Assembly (NCBI GenBank): GCA_002720735.1 | Contig: PBJN01000005.1 | Span: 54,831-72,949 of the forward strand | DNA length: 18,119 nt | Reading direction: 5' to 3' | From: Porticoccaceae bacterium | Lineage (GTDB): Bacteria; Pseudomonadota; Gammaproteobacteria; Pseudomonadales; Porticoccaceae | In this document: positions 6,198 to 14,935 of the stretch, piece after piece | Numbering within the stretch: the stretch's first letter is position 1 | Layout: every line of letters begins with the position of its first letter | The notes under the pieces: model-generated | What the model saw: only the letters and a program-made list of their open reading frames with translations | Told to the model about the DNA's origin: nothing | Database searches by the model: none | Translations under genes and position numbers: made by a program

Positions 6198-8417
6198 TTA
6201 GACCCCCTTCTTTTCTACAGACCAAACATCACCTTTCACTAATCTACCCCCAATAACCGCATCAACCCTCCAAAAATAAACCCTCTCCTCAAGTTTTTTT
6301 TGTCGGTAAACATTATCTTTTAAAAAAACCCCTTGAAACTCTCGTTTAGTTTTATCAGCATTTGTCACGTCTGTGCGATCAGAACCAAAATAAAGGTGGT
6401 GTTCAGTCGCATTGAAAGCATTCTGCCAAATTAGTGTATTATCGGATGCAAATGACCCTCCATCTTTAGGAATTGGCATAGAGGTTTTGATTAAGCGCCT
6501 TCCCGGTATCCAATATTGTGATGAATCTTTTTGATAAGGACCAAGATCGACCGCAATTCCACCGCTGTTTCCATTTAACTCAAGAATATTTTGCCCTGCG
6601 GATACGAGTTTCGATCCTCTTACTGGCCTGAAATCTTGACTGTCAGCATTAACCAATTGGTCTTTAATGGATTGGTCGAAAATAGGATTCGAATAATTCG
6701 TCAATGAAATTCCCGGTATCAGAGACTGTCTATTTCTTTCTCCAGAGATTGAATCTGCAACATTGTTTTGGGTTTTGGTTCCTTTGTTCCCTCCGCCATT
6801 TAATTTGGTATCGTCTAATATTCTTATATCTGAACCCTGATTATCGAAAGCAAGGTTATGAAAAACTTTATGGCGCTCTCCCTTGACGTTAATTCCCTTT
6901 GCATTCCACACAACATTATGATGGATCATCCCACCATTACCCCACCGAGTCGGAGGAATGGGCGAATCGAAACGAATTCCATATTTATCTGGCGAATCAT
7001 GACACCAGTTATATCTTATTATTGCCCCCGTTTGAGAGGGTATCCTTACGTGAATCATGGCTCCATCACTTTGAGCAAAACCAGTGTTGTAGATGTGATT
7101 CAATTCCGCAATAAACCATCCTGCCCCGGACAGAGCAGATGATGCCCCCGCGCTAAAAATGGTATTTGAACTGAAAATATTTCCAACGCCTTTTAAATGG
7201 ATGGACTCGCCATGAACGTATGATTCAGTCACAGCGTAATCGATATTATAGAATAGACAATTCTTGATGAGAGCCTTATTTGCCTCAATAATCAAAGCCT
7301 GAGAATCTGTGTTATTTATGTTGCAATTCGATAATATCAGTCCACTTGATTCTTTTGAGGACGTAAATTTCGTTAAGTCAGCAATGGTCGACTGTAACCC
7401 CAAAGCACGTTTTGACGCCGAAGCATGGTGAAAATTCATGTCTGCCAGCACAAGATCATCGCACCGCTCACATTTCATGGTTGTTGCAAAGAAATTGAGT
7501 CCCGCTACTTTTACGTTTTTCCAATTCTCACCATCTATCGCATAGGATTGCACTTTTCCAAAGTAATTTCCTTTTGGCACTTGGATCGAAAAAACATAAA
7601 TAAATTTTTCTTCAGCATCAAAAAACCACTCGTCTGGTCTGTCGAGGAACTGTAACTTACCTTCAACAAAATAATTTAAAGGATTCCAAGGTTTATTTTT
7701 AAAATGAGGGACCTTGTCAAATTTAAAATGATTTGATCCATCCTTGTGCTCAGTCACTCGCCTCGTCCAAGTTTCCCATCCGCCAAAATTTGCTATTAAA
7801 ATCGCATTCTCAATGTTTAATCCACTTTTCGCTAAATCCATAACTTCAGGGTCATTCTGTGCACTTCCATTCACAGAATTCTCAGGACCTGCCAACGCCC
7901 ATCCTTTTTTACTGAACACGGACCCATCTGAGAAAGAGGCATTAGGCCAGCGGGCATTCACTAGTTGTTTGCCATCGACGAAAAGTTGCCAAACATCGCG
8001 GTCTATCTTTCTCCTAAAAACTGATTTTGCTACTTTTTCCCAATCTCCTTTAGCGATTGAATCCAAGGCTACCGTTCCATCAAATATAACTCGCTCTCCA
8101 GGGTATGAGATGATAGAGATATCTGAGAGATTCTTTCGACGAATTTCTTCATGATAGACGCCTCCCCTAAGTATAATTGCGCCACCAGGTTTGACTCGGT
8201 TTAAAGCATACTCAAGGGTCCTGTAAGGTTTGCCTTTAGACCCCCTATTCGTATCAAGATCATCTTCCCCGTCTACGGAAACAAAATACAAATCGGTATC
8301 AGAAGTTAATGCATGAACCACATCTCCAGCAAACAGGATCCCTAGTAAAAATACGATTACAGTCATTTCCCACTGCAAAACATAATAATAATGCTGTGTA
8401 GTAGATTTCCTAAACAT
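6198..8417 (-). CDS. Exported right-handed beta-helix protein, putative glycoside hydrolase (GH141-like)
   Basis: A 739-residue exported protein. A basic N-terminus is followed by a hydrophobic segment (TVIVFLLGILFA, 19-30) and a likely signal peptidase site after VHA (36). Residues 42-115 (YFVSVDG, KGKPYRTLEYAL, GGAIILRGGVYHE, FDGT) are typical of the DUF1565 start of parallel beta-helix enzymes. DVWQLFVDGKQLVNARWPN (141-159) resembles GH141-type proteins, a family with alpha-L-fucosidase and xylanase members. The centre repeats NNT/NxI turns of a beta-helix. The last ~90 residues (LIWQNAF, HHLYFGSD, VYFWRVDAVIGG, GDVWSV) look like a fibronectin-III-like module. I use the ATG at 8417 (GAG 9 bases upstream) over a GTG at 8438. 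It is the last gene of the fucosidase operon, 26 bases after fucP. Polysaccharide lyase activity is the main alternative. Confidence 0.8.
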   Translation of the reverse strand: MFRKSTTQHYYYVLQWEMTVIVFLLGILFAGDVVHALTSDTDLYFVSVDGEDDLDTNRGSKGKPYRTLEYALNRVKPGGAIILRGGVYHEEIRRKNLSDISIISYPGERVIFDGTVALDSIAKGDWEKVAKSVFRRKIDRDVWQLFVDGKQLVNARWPNASFSDGSVFSKKGWALAGPENSVNGSAQNDPEVMDLAKSGLNIENAILIANFGGWETWTRRVTEHKDGSNHFKFDKVPHFKNKPWNPLNYFVEGKLQFLDRPDEWFFDAEEKFIYVFSIQVPKGNYFGKVQSYAIDGENWKNVKVAGLNFFATTMKCERCDDLVLADMNFHHASASKRALGLQSTIADLTKFTSSKESSGLILSNCNINNTDSQALIIEANKALIKNCLFYNIDYAVTESYVHGESIHLKGVGNIFSSNTIFSAGASSALSGAGWFIAELNHIYNTGFAQSDGAMIHVRIPSQTGAIIRYNWCHDSPDKYGIRFDSPIPPTRWGNGGMIHHNVVWNAKGINVKGERHKVFHNLAFDNQGSDIRILDDTKLNGGGNKGTKTQNNVADSISGERNRQSLIPGISLTNYSNPIFDQSIKDQLVNADSQDFRPVRGSKLVSAGQNILELNGNSGGIAVDLGPYQKDSSQYWIPGRRLIKTSMPIPKDGGSFASDNTLIWQNAFNATEHHLYFGSDRTDVTNADKTKREFQGVFLKDNVYRQKKLEERVYFWRVDAVIGGRLVKGDVWSVEKKGV

Positions 8418-8443
8418 CTGTAAATTCTCGCAGATCACATGCT

Positions 8444-9787
8444 CTACAGTGGATTATTTTTCAGCGTTCTACGACCATAATTTGCGATAACCAAAAAGCA
8501 AATTAACGGCAAAATAAATGAAGCTTGTATCGAAGTGACAAACTCAAAAGTCCAATTATCAATGACAGTGGCCTGAAGCATGGGTAAAAAAGTACCTCCG
8601 ACGATCGCCATTATGAGCCCTGCTGCAGCAATTTTTGCATCATCTCCCTGAATACCTTTGAGAGCAATCCCATAAATAGTAGGAAACATGAGGGACATGC
8701 AAGCAGAAACTCCCACAAGACAATACAGTCCGGATATTCCACCTAAAAATATGATACCCAGTGTCAAGACCATTCCGCCAGCTGCAAGACACATTAGTAA
8801 CATGCCGGGAACAAAATATCTCAGAAGAAACGTACAAATAAACCTACTTGCACAGAATAGACCCATAGCAAGGATGTTATACTGTTGCGACAACACTTGT
8901 GCATCCTTTTCAGGCATCCCGTCTGCAACAAATACTGCAGTGCCGTAATGGATTATAAACGTCCAACACATAATTTGAGCGCCCACATAAAACATCTGAG
9001 CAATTACTCCCTCAATGTAAATCCTATTCAATGCCAAACGCTTGAAAGTGGCTTTGAGGGAGATATCTTCTTCACCATCTTTGTCGGGTTCAGGCATCGC
9101 TCTGAGAGCTATCATAATAAATACAATTGCTATCACCAAACTGATTAACACATACGGACTACTGACAATTTCTAAGTCCTGCGCCTTAATCAACTCAAAA
9201 TTTGCCGGCTCCATCAGCGCCCGCTCATCTTTAGTTTTTTCGTTTAGTTGCGCAAGAATAAACTGGCTGGCAACGAACATTCCTACCAGAGAACCGATAG
9301 GGTTAAATGCTTGGGCGAGATTGAGACGTCTTGTTGCAGTTTCTGACGACCCCATGGATAAGATATATGGATTAGCGGTAGTTTCTAAAAATGAGAGTCC
9401 GCATGTGATTACAAAATATGCAATTAGAAATGGCCAAAATTGACCCATGCTGCTTGCCGGAATGAACAGTAATCCACCGACCGCATACAAACCGAGTCCT
9501 ACTAATATTCCTGACTTGTAGGTATAACGGCGAATAAACATAGCTGCGGGAAGGGCCATGGCGCCATAACCACCGTAGAAAGCCACTTGAATAAGAGTTG
9601 CCTCAGTGGCTCCTGTGAGAAAAATCTTCTGAAATGCTGCGACCATGGGATTGGTAATATCGTTAGCAAAACCCCACAAAGCAAAACAAGAGGTTATCAA
9701 AATAAAGGGAATCAGCACATCACGCGAAACGAGGATATCAGTCTCGATTTGGTTTGATTTACTTACTTTTCCGTTTGCTTCAGTCAT
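8444..9787 (-). CDS. fucP: L-fucose:H+ symporter-like sugar permease (MFS, FucP family)
   Basis: A 447-residue, 12-helix major facilitator protein that aligns along its length with E. coli FucP. Shared blocks include FALWGFAND (35-43), AFYGGYGAMALPA (69-81), GLSFLETTANPYI (130-142), RRLNLAQAFN (153-162), AQMFYVGAQIMCW and MFPTIYGIALKGI. Numbering coincides with E. coli FucP in the first half: the proton-coupling Glu135 is present, as are Gln159 and Asn162, but Asp46 is Asn46, while Asn43 is Asp43. Glucose/galactose permeases of the same group are possible, but the neighbouring fucosidase and fuconolactonase favour L-fucose. GTGGAG stands nine bases before the ATG. It lies 46 bases after the mutarotase stop and is cotranscribed with it by position. 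Confidence 0.88.
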   Translation of the reverse strand: MTEANGKVSKSNQIETDILVSRDVLIPFILITSCFALWGFANDITNPMVAAFQKIFLTGATEATLIQVAFYGGYGAMALPAAMFIRRYTYKSGILVGLGLYAVGGLLFIPASSMGQFWPFLIAYFVITCGLSFLETTANPYILSMGSSETATRRLNLAQAFNPIGSLVGMFVASQFILAQLNEKTKDERALMEPANFELIKAQDLEIVSSPYVLISLVIAIVFIMIALRAMPEPDKDGEEDISLKATFKRLALNRIYIEGVIAQMFYVGAQIMCWTFIIHYGTAVFVADGMPEKDAQVLSQQYNILAMGLFCASRFICTFLLRYFVPGMLLMCLAAGGMVLTLGIIFLGGISGLYCLVGVSACMSLMFPTIYGIALKGIQGDDAKIAAAGLIMAIVGGTFLPMLQATVIDNWTFEFVTSIQASFILPLICFLVIANYGRRTLKNNPL

Positions 9788-9833
9788 ATTTTTACTCCAC
9801 TACTCAGTGTTTCCCGTTTTTTTATTTAGCCCC

Positions 9834-10193
9834 TTATGAATCACTGCTGTTAGATAACTGAAAAATGCGCTCCAGTTGTACCCATTTCTGACCGGGTTTA
9901 GCTGAGGGCAGAGCTTGCTGATAAGTCCACATTAATTTTTCCCAGCGTTGAACAACCGGATTTCTGGCATCAAGCTCTTCTTTTTTCTTAGCGTCAAAAT
10001 CATTTTCGACATCCATAATCATAAAGAGATGGTTCTCCACTAAAAAGATCTGCATATCTCGTACCCCTGCCGAGCGGATACTTTCCGGAATTTCTGGCCA
10101 AATATTCTCCGGAAGGTGGAAGTTTTTATATTCCTCGATTAACCTCGGATCATCTTTTAAGTCAAGAGCCATGCAGATTTGTCGTTGCTTCAT
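9834..10193 (-). CDS. L-rhamnose/L-fucose mutarotase (RhaM family)
   Basis: A 119-residue cytoplasmic protein of the dimeric alpha/beta-barrel RhaM family. It contains the family's EEY-x3-H pair (Y22, H26; Tyr18 and His22 in E. coli RhaM), the IWPEI turn (31-35), a central strand HLFMIMDVE and the VQRWEKLM helix (81-88). These enzymes interconvert alpha and beta anomers of 6-deoxy-L-sugars. Set between fucosidase and FucP, the substrate here is most likely L-fucose (inference), in place of the unrelated FucU. The start is the ATG at 10193, with AGGA 8 bases upstream formed by the end of the fucosidase gene, whose stop is only 10 bases away; translational coupling is likely. Confidence 0.9.
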   Translation of the reverse strand: MKQRQICMALDLKDDPRLIEEYKNFHLPENIWPEIPESIRSAGVRDMQIFLVENHLFMIMDVENDFDAKKKEELDARNPVVQRWEKLMWTYQQALPSAKPGQKWVQLERIFQLSNSSDS

Positions 10194-10203
10194 AAAAATT
10201 ATC

Positions 10204-11853
10204 CTAAAAGCCGATTTTGATGGCGATCGCGATATCGTTCGGCGGCGTTTCAGGCATAGTCACATAAAGTCCCCTTCCTGTCTGCTCCCAGGAAACCTCA
10301 CCATCGTACCCTAAGATTTGCACTGATTTTACAGGTTTAATCACAGCGTATGTTGGCGTTACATGTTGAAGCCTTACTTTTTTATCAGGCCCGGGCCAGT
10401 CCATAACCATGGCGTACAAATTATCGTTGTTCGTCGTATACCTGACATCTCTTGAAGTAAATGGAGAACGATTTGCATGCATATCAAACTCATTAACTTT
10501 TCCTTTACCGAACATTTCACCAAAAACATGCCAAGGACGAGATCCATAAATCGCTTCGCCATTTTGGTCGAGCCATTCACCCATCTGTTCGAGCAAAACA
10601 ATAGTCTTTTCGTCGAGCGTACCGTCAGCCCTTATTAAAACGTTCAAAAGTAAATTTCCATTTTTACTGACGATATCTAGAAACTTATCAATTACCATAT
10701 TAGCATCCATGTATTCGACAGTACGAATCTCACCAGACTCAACATGGAGCCAATCATTTTTGCGATAACCCCAGTCCCAAGGAGCTACCGAATCGTCAGT
10801 TTGCCAAGGGGTATCAATAATGTGGCTAGCTTTCCCCCTTTCAATGTCCATCGTAGCTACCCCGTCAATATACACTCCTTGCCAAGGTCGAGGTTTTATC
10901 GCCATAACGCCTTCAAGTGACCCACCATGATTTCTAATATTTGTATTGTAATGATGGGCTATAACTTCCATACCAGTTTGCCCTGCATCCTCACCTTTAA
11001 ACGGAATCGCACAATCAAAATACAATAAATCTGGCTGATAATTGTCAATCAGATCAATCATTCGCCGCTTCCAGTTCTCCTTCCACTCTTTTGGGGGGCT
11101 TTCTGGTGAATCGAAATGTGTATCATCATGCTTTTGATGATAGAAAGACTCAAATTCCGGGTTGTTTCCATCATAGGGCACACCTTTAAAAGGTCCAGTT
11201 GAATCCGAACCCTTGGCGGTATTCAGCCAACTATAACTTCGTGAGAGATGAGTAGTGACGCCAAATCTTAATCCATTATCCAACGTTGCCTTACGCCACA
11301 TCCCGATAATATCTTTCTTAGGTCCCATGTTCACTGCGTTCCACTGATGATGTTTTGAGTCCCATAAATCAAAATTGTCATGGTGAACTGCTACTGGCGT
11401 GAAGTAACGAGCTCCTGCCTTTTTAAACAGTTTCACCAATTTATCCGGATCAAAATTCTCTGCTTTCCAAAGTGGAATAAGATCTTTATAACCGAATTCT
11501 GAAGGATGTCCATAAGTCTTGAGGTGGTGTAGGTATTCAGTCTGACCCTCTCGATAAAGATCTCTTGGGTACCATTCCCCCTGCTCAGCAACAGAATACA
11601 CCCCCCAGTGCAGGTAAATACCAAGTTTCGCATCGCGAAACCAATCTGGAACCACATAATTTTTCAATGACTCAATAGTAGGTTCAAATTCTTTATCAGA
11701 ATCTCTTTTTTCAACTCCACTTTTGCTAGTATTTTCCGATAAACAACCGGTCAGAGTGATGCTGGTTACCAAAATACCTACGCTCAATAACTTGCTATTT
11801 GATATGTTTAGCAAGGAAAAAAATTTTTCTCTAGACTCAAAATTATTTATCAT
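10204..11853 (-). CDS. GH29 alpha-L-fucosidase, lipoprotein
   Basis: A 549-residue retaining fucosidase. Characteristic GH29 blocks are GIYLHWGVYSV (78-88), GEWY (92-95), ARYFTPVAVHHDNFDLWDS (148-166), THLSRSYSWL (201-210) and QPDLLYFDCAIPF (273-285), where D280 is the expected nucleophile. A late KNGNLLLNV motif follows. The acid/base residue is not fixed by simple inspection in this family. The N-terminus has a hydrophobic stretch ending LTGC with Cys37 as lipid attachment site and Leu at +2, so outer-membrane anchoring in a Gram-negative cell is likely. It removes terminal alpha-L-fucose from oligo- or polysaccharide. It is the first gene of the minus-strand operon and is divergent from a sulfatase. 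The ATG at 11853 has only a weak, distant GAGG. Confidence 0.92.
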   Translation of the reverse strand: MINNFESREKFFSLLNISNSKLLSVGILVTSITLTGCLSENTSKSGVEKRDSDKEFEPTIESLKNYVVPDWFRDAKLGIYLHWGVYSVAEQGEWYPRDLYREGQTEYLHHLKTYGHPSEFGYKDLIPLWKAENFDPDKLVKLFKKAGARYFTPVAVHHDNFDLWDSKHHQWNAVNMGPKKDIIGMWRKATLDNGLRFGVTTHLSRSYSWLNTAKGSDSTGPFKGVPYDGNNPEFESFYHQKHDDTHFDSPESPPKEWKENWKRRMIDLIDNYQPDLLYFDCAIPFKGEDAGQTGMEVIAHHYNTNIRNHGGSLEGVMAIKPRPWQGVYIDGVATMDIERGKASHIIDTPWQTDDSVAPWDWGYRKNDWLHVESGEIRTVEYMDANMVIDKFLDIVSKNGNLLLNVLIRADGTLDEKTIVLLEQMGEWLDQNGEAIYGSRPWHVFGEMFGKGKVNEFDMHANRSPFTSRDVRYTTNNDNLYAMVMDWPGPDKKVRLQHVTPTYAVIKPVKSVQILGYDGEVSWEQTGRGLYVTMPETPPNDIAIAIKIGF

Positions 11854-11916
11854 AGTAAGTACTAATCCTCGCGCCTGAATAGTGTTGTAAGGAAAATTAT
11901 AAAGCCAACTTAATAA

Positions 11917-11937
11917 AAAAAATGAACGTCATTTTTT
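11917..11937. promoter_or_regulatory. 21-base palindrome, candidate operator
   Basis: AAAAAATGA, a 3-base centre ACG, then TCATTTTTT: a perfect 9-base inverted repeat in the 165-base gap between the divergent fucosidase and sulfatase genes. Its position suits a regulator binding site acting on both promoters. A hairpin with terminator-like T run is an alternative reading, but there is no transcript that should end here. Confidence 0.35.
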
Positions 11938-11970
11938 GTTTAGTGCATATTATTTGGAGATCATACTGCT

Positions 11971-11992
11971 TTTTATTTATAGTAAACAATAT
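11971..11992 (+). promoter_or_regulatory. Shared 22-base upstream element, copy 1
   Basis: This 22-base stretch, built around ATAGTAAACA, matches 14936-14957 at 20 of 22 positions; the two differences are T/A swaps at positions 8 and 19. It ends 26 bases before the first sulfatase ATG. TATAGT at 11978-11983 could be a -10 hexamer with a poor -35 (TTGGAG, 11954-11959). Either a common promoter or a common operator is possible. Confidence 0.5.
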
Positions 11993-12018
11993 TTTTCCAA
12001 AAAGATCTTCACTTCCAG

Positions 12019-13560
12019 ATGGATATAAGTCAATTTTTTAACCTCTCTCGCCAAACCACTCGTTGTATGATGGCAACTCTCTCACTTGTCATCGCTTTTG
12101 GTAGCTCTAAATGTTGGCCCTCAATCGAATCCAACGTGGAAGAAAATAAGCCAAACTTTATTTTTATTCTTACCGACGATCAAACATATCACTCAATCAA
12201 TACTCTTGGAAACAATTCAATAGAAACTCCCAATTTAGATAGACTCGCTGTAAATGGAATGAGTTTTACGCACGTATTCAATCAGGGTTCTTGGTCTGTA
12301 GCTGTCTGCGCACCCAGTAGGGCAATGATCCATACTGGCAGACATCTTTTTAGGACCGGTTTCGGTAAAAAACATGCACAAGCAAAGCTGCTCGAGTTTC
12401 CGTTGCTTGGTGAGGTTTTACAGCTCCATGGGTATGAAACATTTATAACCGGAAAGTGGCATCTTGAGGAGGGTCGAAAGCGAAATCCAGAAGCACTTAA
12501 GAAGAGTTTTTCGTTTGGTTCAAAGATATATCAACCCTATTCGTCCAATAAAGGGGAAGGAGTTCATTTCGCTCCCCTCGTGGCTGAATACACTGAATCG
12601 TCTGCACGCTTGACACCACCTTTTGTATTTTCTACAACGACACATAGCACTACCTTGCTCACTGACGCGGCGCTCGATTACCTCACAGAAAAACGGAAAA
12701 GGAATAATCAGCCATTTTTTCTGTATCTTTCCTTCCTAGCACCACATGATCCCCATCAATCACCGAAACAGTTTGAGCAGTTTTACTCAAAACGCAAAAT
12801 CCAACTCCCCGAGAATTTCCGACCAAAACATCCTTTTGATCAAGGCGACTGGACGGTACGAGACGAAGTGTTGTTACCTTTTCCAAGGGTGCCAGCCCAA
12901 ATTAAAGAAAATCTCTTAAAATATTACGCAATGATAACCCATCTTGATTTTGAGATAGGTAGGTTAATGAACTTTTTAAACACGTCCAAATATGCGAAAA
13001 ATACCTATGTCATCTTTACTTCAGACAATGGGCTCGCTTCAGGCCAGCATGGACTGCTTGGAAAGCAAAATCAGTATGATCATAGTGTCAGAGTACCATT
13101 CATCATTAAAGGACCCACAGTTCAAAAGAATGTCAGGAAAACTGGGATGTTTTATATTAATAGTGTCTTTCCGACCATTCTCGAACTTGCCGGATTACCG
13201 GTTCCCGATACTGTCGATGCTAAAAGCATCGTCTCGTTAATCGAGAGTGATGACGAGCAAAGTTATGAATTTATTTATGGGGGATACAAGCATTTTCAAA
13301 GAATGGTTCGGTCAAAAAGATACAAACTCATACACTATCCGGTCATACAAAAAACTCAACTATTTGATTTGTATAGCGACCCTTTTGAAATAAACAGCAT
13401 CGAGAATAACCCTGAAAGTGGCGAACTTATCGATGATCTATTTTTGGAACTTGAACGACTGAAGGTCTTAGTTGGTGACCCCCTTCGAAATGACGATCCA
13501 ATAGGGTCTTTTTCCGATTTTTTTCGAGGTACTCAAGGCATAAAATTATCAGAGTTATAG
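12019..13560 (+). CDS. S1-family (arylsulfatase-type) sulfatase, Cys-type, exported
   Basis: A 513-residue type I sulfatase that hydrolyses sulfate esters, here probably on a sulfated fucan. The formylglycine signature is V-C97-A-P-S-R101-AMIHTGR. Metal and active-site landmarks are LTDDQ (D53, D54), GKWH (K146, H148), APHDP (H243), TSDNG (D336, N337) and LGKQ (K349). The N-terminus has a hydrophobic core MMATLSLVIAFGSS (17-30), consistent with Sec export, but no lipobox. The ATG at 12019 lacks a clear ribosome binding site, and M17/M18 are alternatives that would give a more standard signal peptide. Maturation needs a formylglycine-generating enzyme or anSME, not encoded here. Its closest relative in the window is the sulfatase at 14988-16529. 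It is transcribed divergently from the fucosidase operon. Confidence 0.92.
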   Translation: MDISQFFNLSRQTTRCMMATLSLVIAFGSSKCWPSIESNVEENKPNFIFILTDDQTYHSINTLGNNSIETPNLDRLAVNGMSFTHVFNQGSWSVAVCAPSRAMIHTGRHLFRTGFGKKHAQAKLLEFPLLGEVLQLHGYETFITGKWHLEEGRKRNPEALKKSFSFGSKIYQPYSSNKGEGVHFAPLVAEYTESSARLTPPFVFSTTTHSTTLLTDAALDYLTEKRKRNNQPFFLYLSFLAPHDPHQSPKQFEQFYSKRKIQLPENFRPKHPFDQGDWTVRDEVLLPFPRVPAQIKENLLKYYAMITHLDFEIGRLMNFLNTSKYAKNTYVIFTSDNGLASGQHGLLGKQNQYDHSVRVPFIIKGPTVQKNVRKTGMFYINSVFPTILELAGLPVPDTVDAKSIVSLIESDDEQSYEFIYGGYKHFQRMVRSKRYKLIHYPVIQKTQLFDLYSDPFEINSIENNPESGELIDDLFLELERLKVLVGDPLRNDDPIGSFSDFFRGTQGIKLSEL

Positions 13561-13600
13561 TTAATTATAGCCCCCCCGAATATCTATACTTCAGTAGCCG

Positions 13601-14869
13601 CTAGATATCCTTATAGGGGACGTCTGAAACAATTCTATAAAACACACGACCATTTTGTGTACTTATCCTTCCACCATTTCTAACAATTGCTTTTTCTGCA
13701 ATATTAACAGTTCGATCAACAATCGAAGAAATTTTCATTCTTGAGGGCAATTGATCTCTGGTAATATTTACATATGTGTCATTGAAAGGGCTATCCCACG
13801 ACTTCCACTTTGGCAGAGTTTTTGTTAATCCTATTACCTGAGAGCTCATTCCAGTAATTCCACTCATGACCCCCAACAGGCCTCCTGATGTGGCAGCTTG
13901 ATTATCACAATCATATCCAGCTGATGTAGCGATGGAGACAGTTTTCATAAAATCTCCTTCTCCATAAAGAATGGCCATAATACCACTTAAACCATTAATT
14001 AACGCTGAGACTGGGTGCGCAGGCAATGAGTACTCAGAAGTTTGAAATTGGTAATACTTCTCATGGAGCAACTTCCTCGTTTTTCGCCAATCACTATGAA
14101 CATAATGCCATTCAAGAAGGTCTCCGATGCCCATCGCAACCGGACTATCTGTAGGAATCGCATCCAAACCTATATTGACAAGAGCACGAACGTCACTCTC
14201 GAAAAAGGCCGCGCTTATCATCGCGGAATATACAATGGTGGGATGAATTGCCCAACCATCGTTGGTTATTAAAGCACCCCATTCAGCCCGTTCTGTGGCA
14301 TGAGAAATCATTCCGGGAAAGAAAGCGCTCCAAATTTCGTTAGTTAATTGAGCGTCAATTTTATACCAATGCTTGTTAAATTTTCTTTTCCCAGTGTCCG
14401 GCGGAATGATGCCTGAATCCATTAATGTCCTTGCTTCTCTGTTTGCCGCCCAAATAAATCCGTTAATATGTGTTGTCCAAGCCTCTGTGATTTCCTCATA
14501 AGTGAGAGTTAATCCATATTTTTCAACTGCATGAAGAGTAACAATTTCAATATCGGTATCGTCATCACTAAATGCACCATCTAAAACACCCGCCAAAATT
14601 GGAATATATCCCCCTGCATGATTATCGTTGGCCAATAAATCCCTCTCTAATGCATCTTCAAAAGAGTAAATTTTTGTTACCAGGATAGGCATGGGCGTTT
14701 CGACATATCGATGCTCGAATGGTCTTCCTATAAAATTACCTAGCATCTGTCCAACCCAAAAACCATGTAACTTATCCTTGATAACTGATTTTGGGATGTG
14801 TCTCACCTGCTGACAAAAACTAGGTACAGAGAATAATAAGATCCAAATCATGCATAACCAAAATCTCAT
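13601..14869 (-). CDS. Exported ADP-ribosylglycohydrolase-fold protein
   Basis: A 422-residue protein with both metal-binding signatures of the ADP-ribosylglycohydrolase (DraG/ARH) fold: FSDDDTDIEIVTL (D102-D104, T105, D106) near the N-terminus and GYDCDNQAATSGGLLG (D320, D322, N323) near the C-terminus, joined by an all-helical core. Unlike cytoplasmic DraG/ARH enzymes it begins MRFWLCMIWILLFSVPSFC-QQ, a convincing signal peptide. Known members cleave N- or O-glycosidic bonds of ADP-ribose on protein. A secreted copy between two sulfatases suggests, as inference, a glycosidic substrate from the polysaccharide instead. Its stop lies 40 bases from the convergent sulfatase, and its start is divergent from the second sulfatase. 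The ATG at 14869 has no clear ribosome binding site. Confidence 0.87.
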   Translation of the reverse strand: MRFWLCMIWILLFSVPSFCQQVRHIPKSVIKDKLHGFWVGQMLGNFIGRPFEHRYVETPMPILVTKIYSFEDALERDLLANDNHAGGYIPILAGVLDGAFSDDDTDIEIVTLHAVEKYGLTLTYEEITEAWTTHINGFIWAANREARTLMDSGIIPPDTGKRKFNKHWYKIDAQLTNEIWSAFFPGMISHATERAEWGALITNDGWAIHPTIVYSAMISAAFFESDVRALVNIGLDAIPTDSPVAMGIGDLLEWHYVHSDWRKTRKLLHEKYYQFQTSEYSLPAHPVSALINGLSGIMAILYGEGDFMKTVSIATSAGYDCDNQAATSGGLLGVMSGITGMSSQVIGLTKTLPKWKSWDSPFNDTYVNITRDQLPSRMKISSIVDRTVNIAEKAIVRNGGRISTQNGRVFYRIVSDVPYKDI

Positions 14870-14935
14870 ATCCGATATGATCCTTTGTAATAATTATTGA
14901 ATTTGCTTTCTGACACCGTAAACTAACAACATGAA

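Noticed and set aside
10991..11035. GH29 nucleophile region with Cys following the catalytic Asp (YFDCAIPF) as an aberrant active site
   Set aside because: The catalytic Asp is present and the residues after it vary across the family, so this does not argue for a defect.
13580..13608. Inverted repeat ATATCTA / TAGATAT between the convergent sulfatase and ADP-ribosylglycohydrolase-fold genes as a terminator
   Set aside because: The arms are AT-rich, the loop is 15 bases, one arm overlaps a stop codon, and there is no T tract after either arm.
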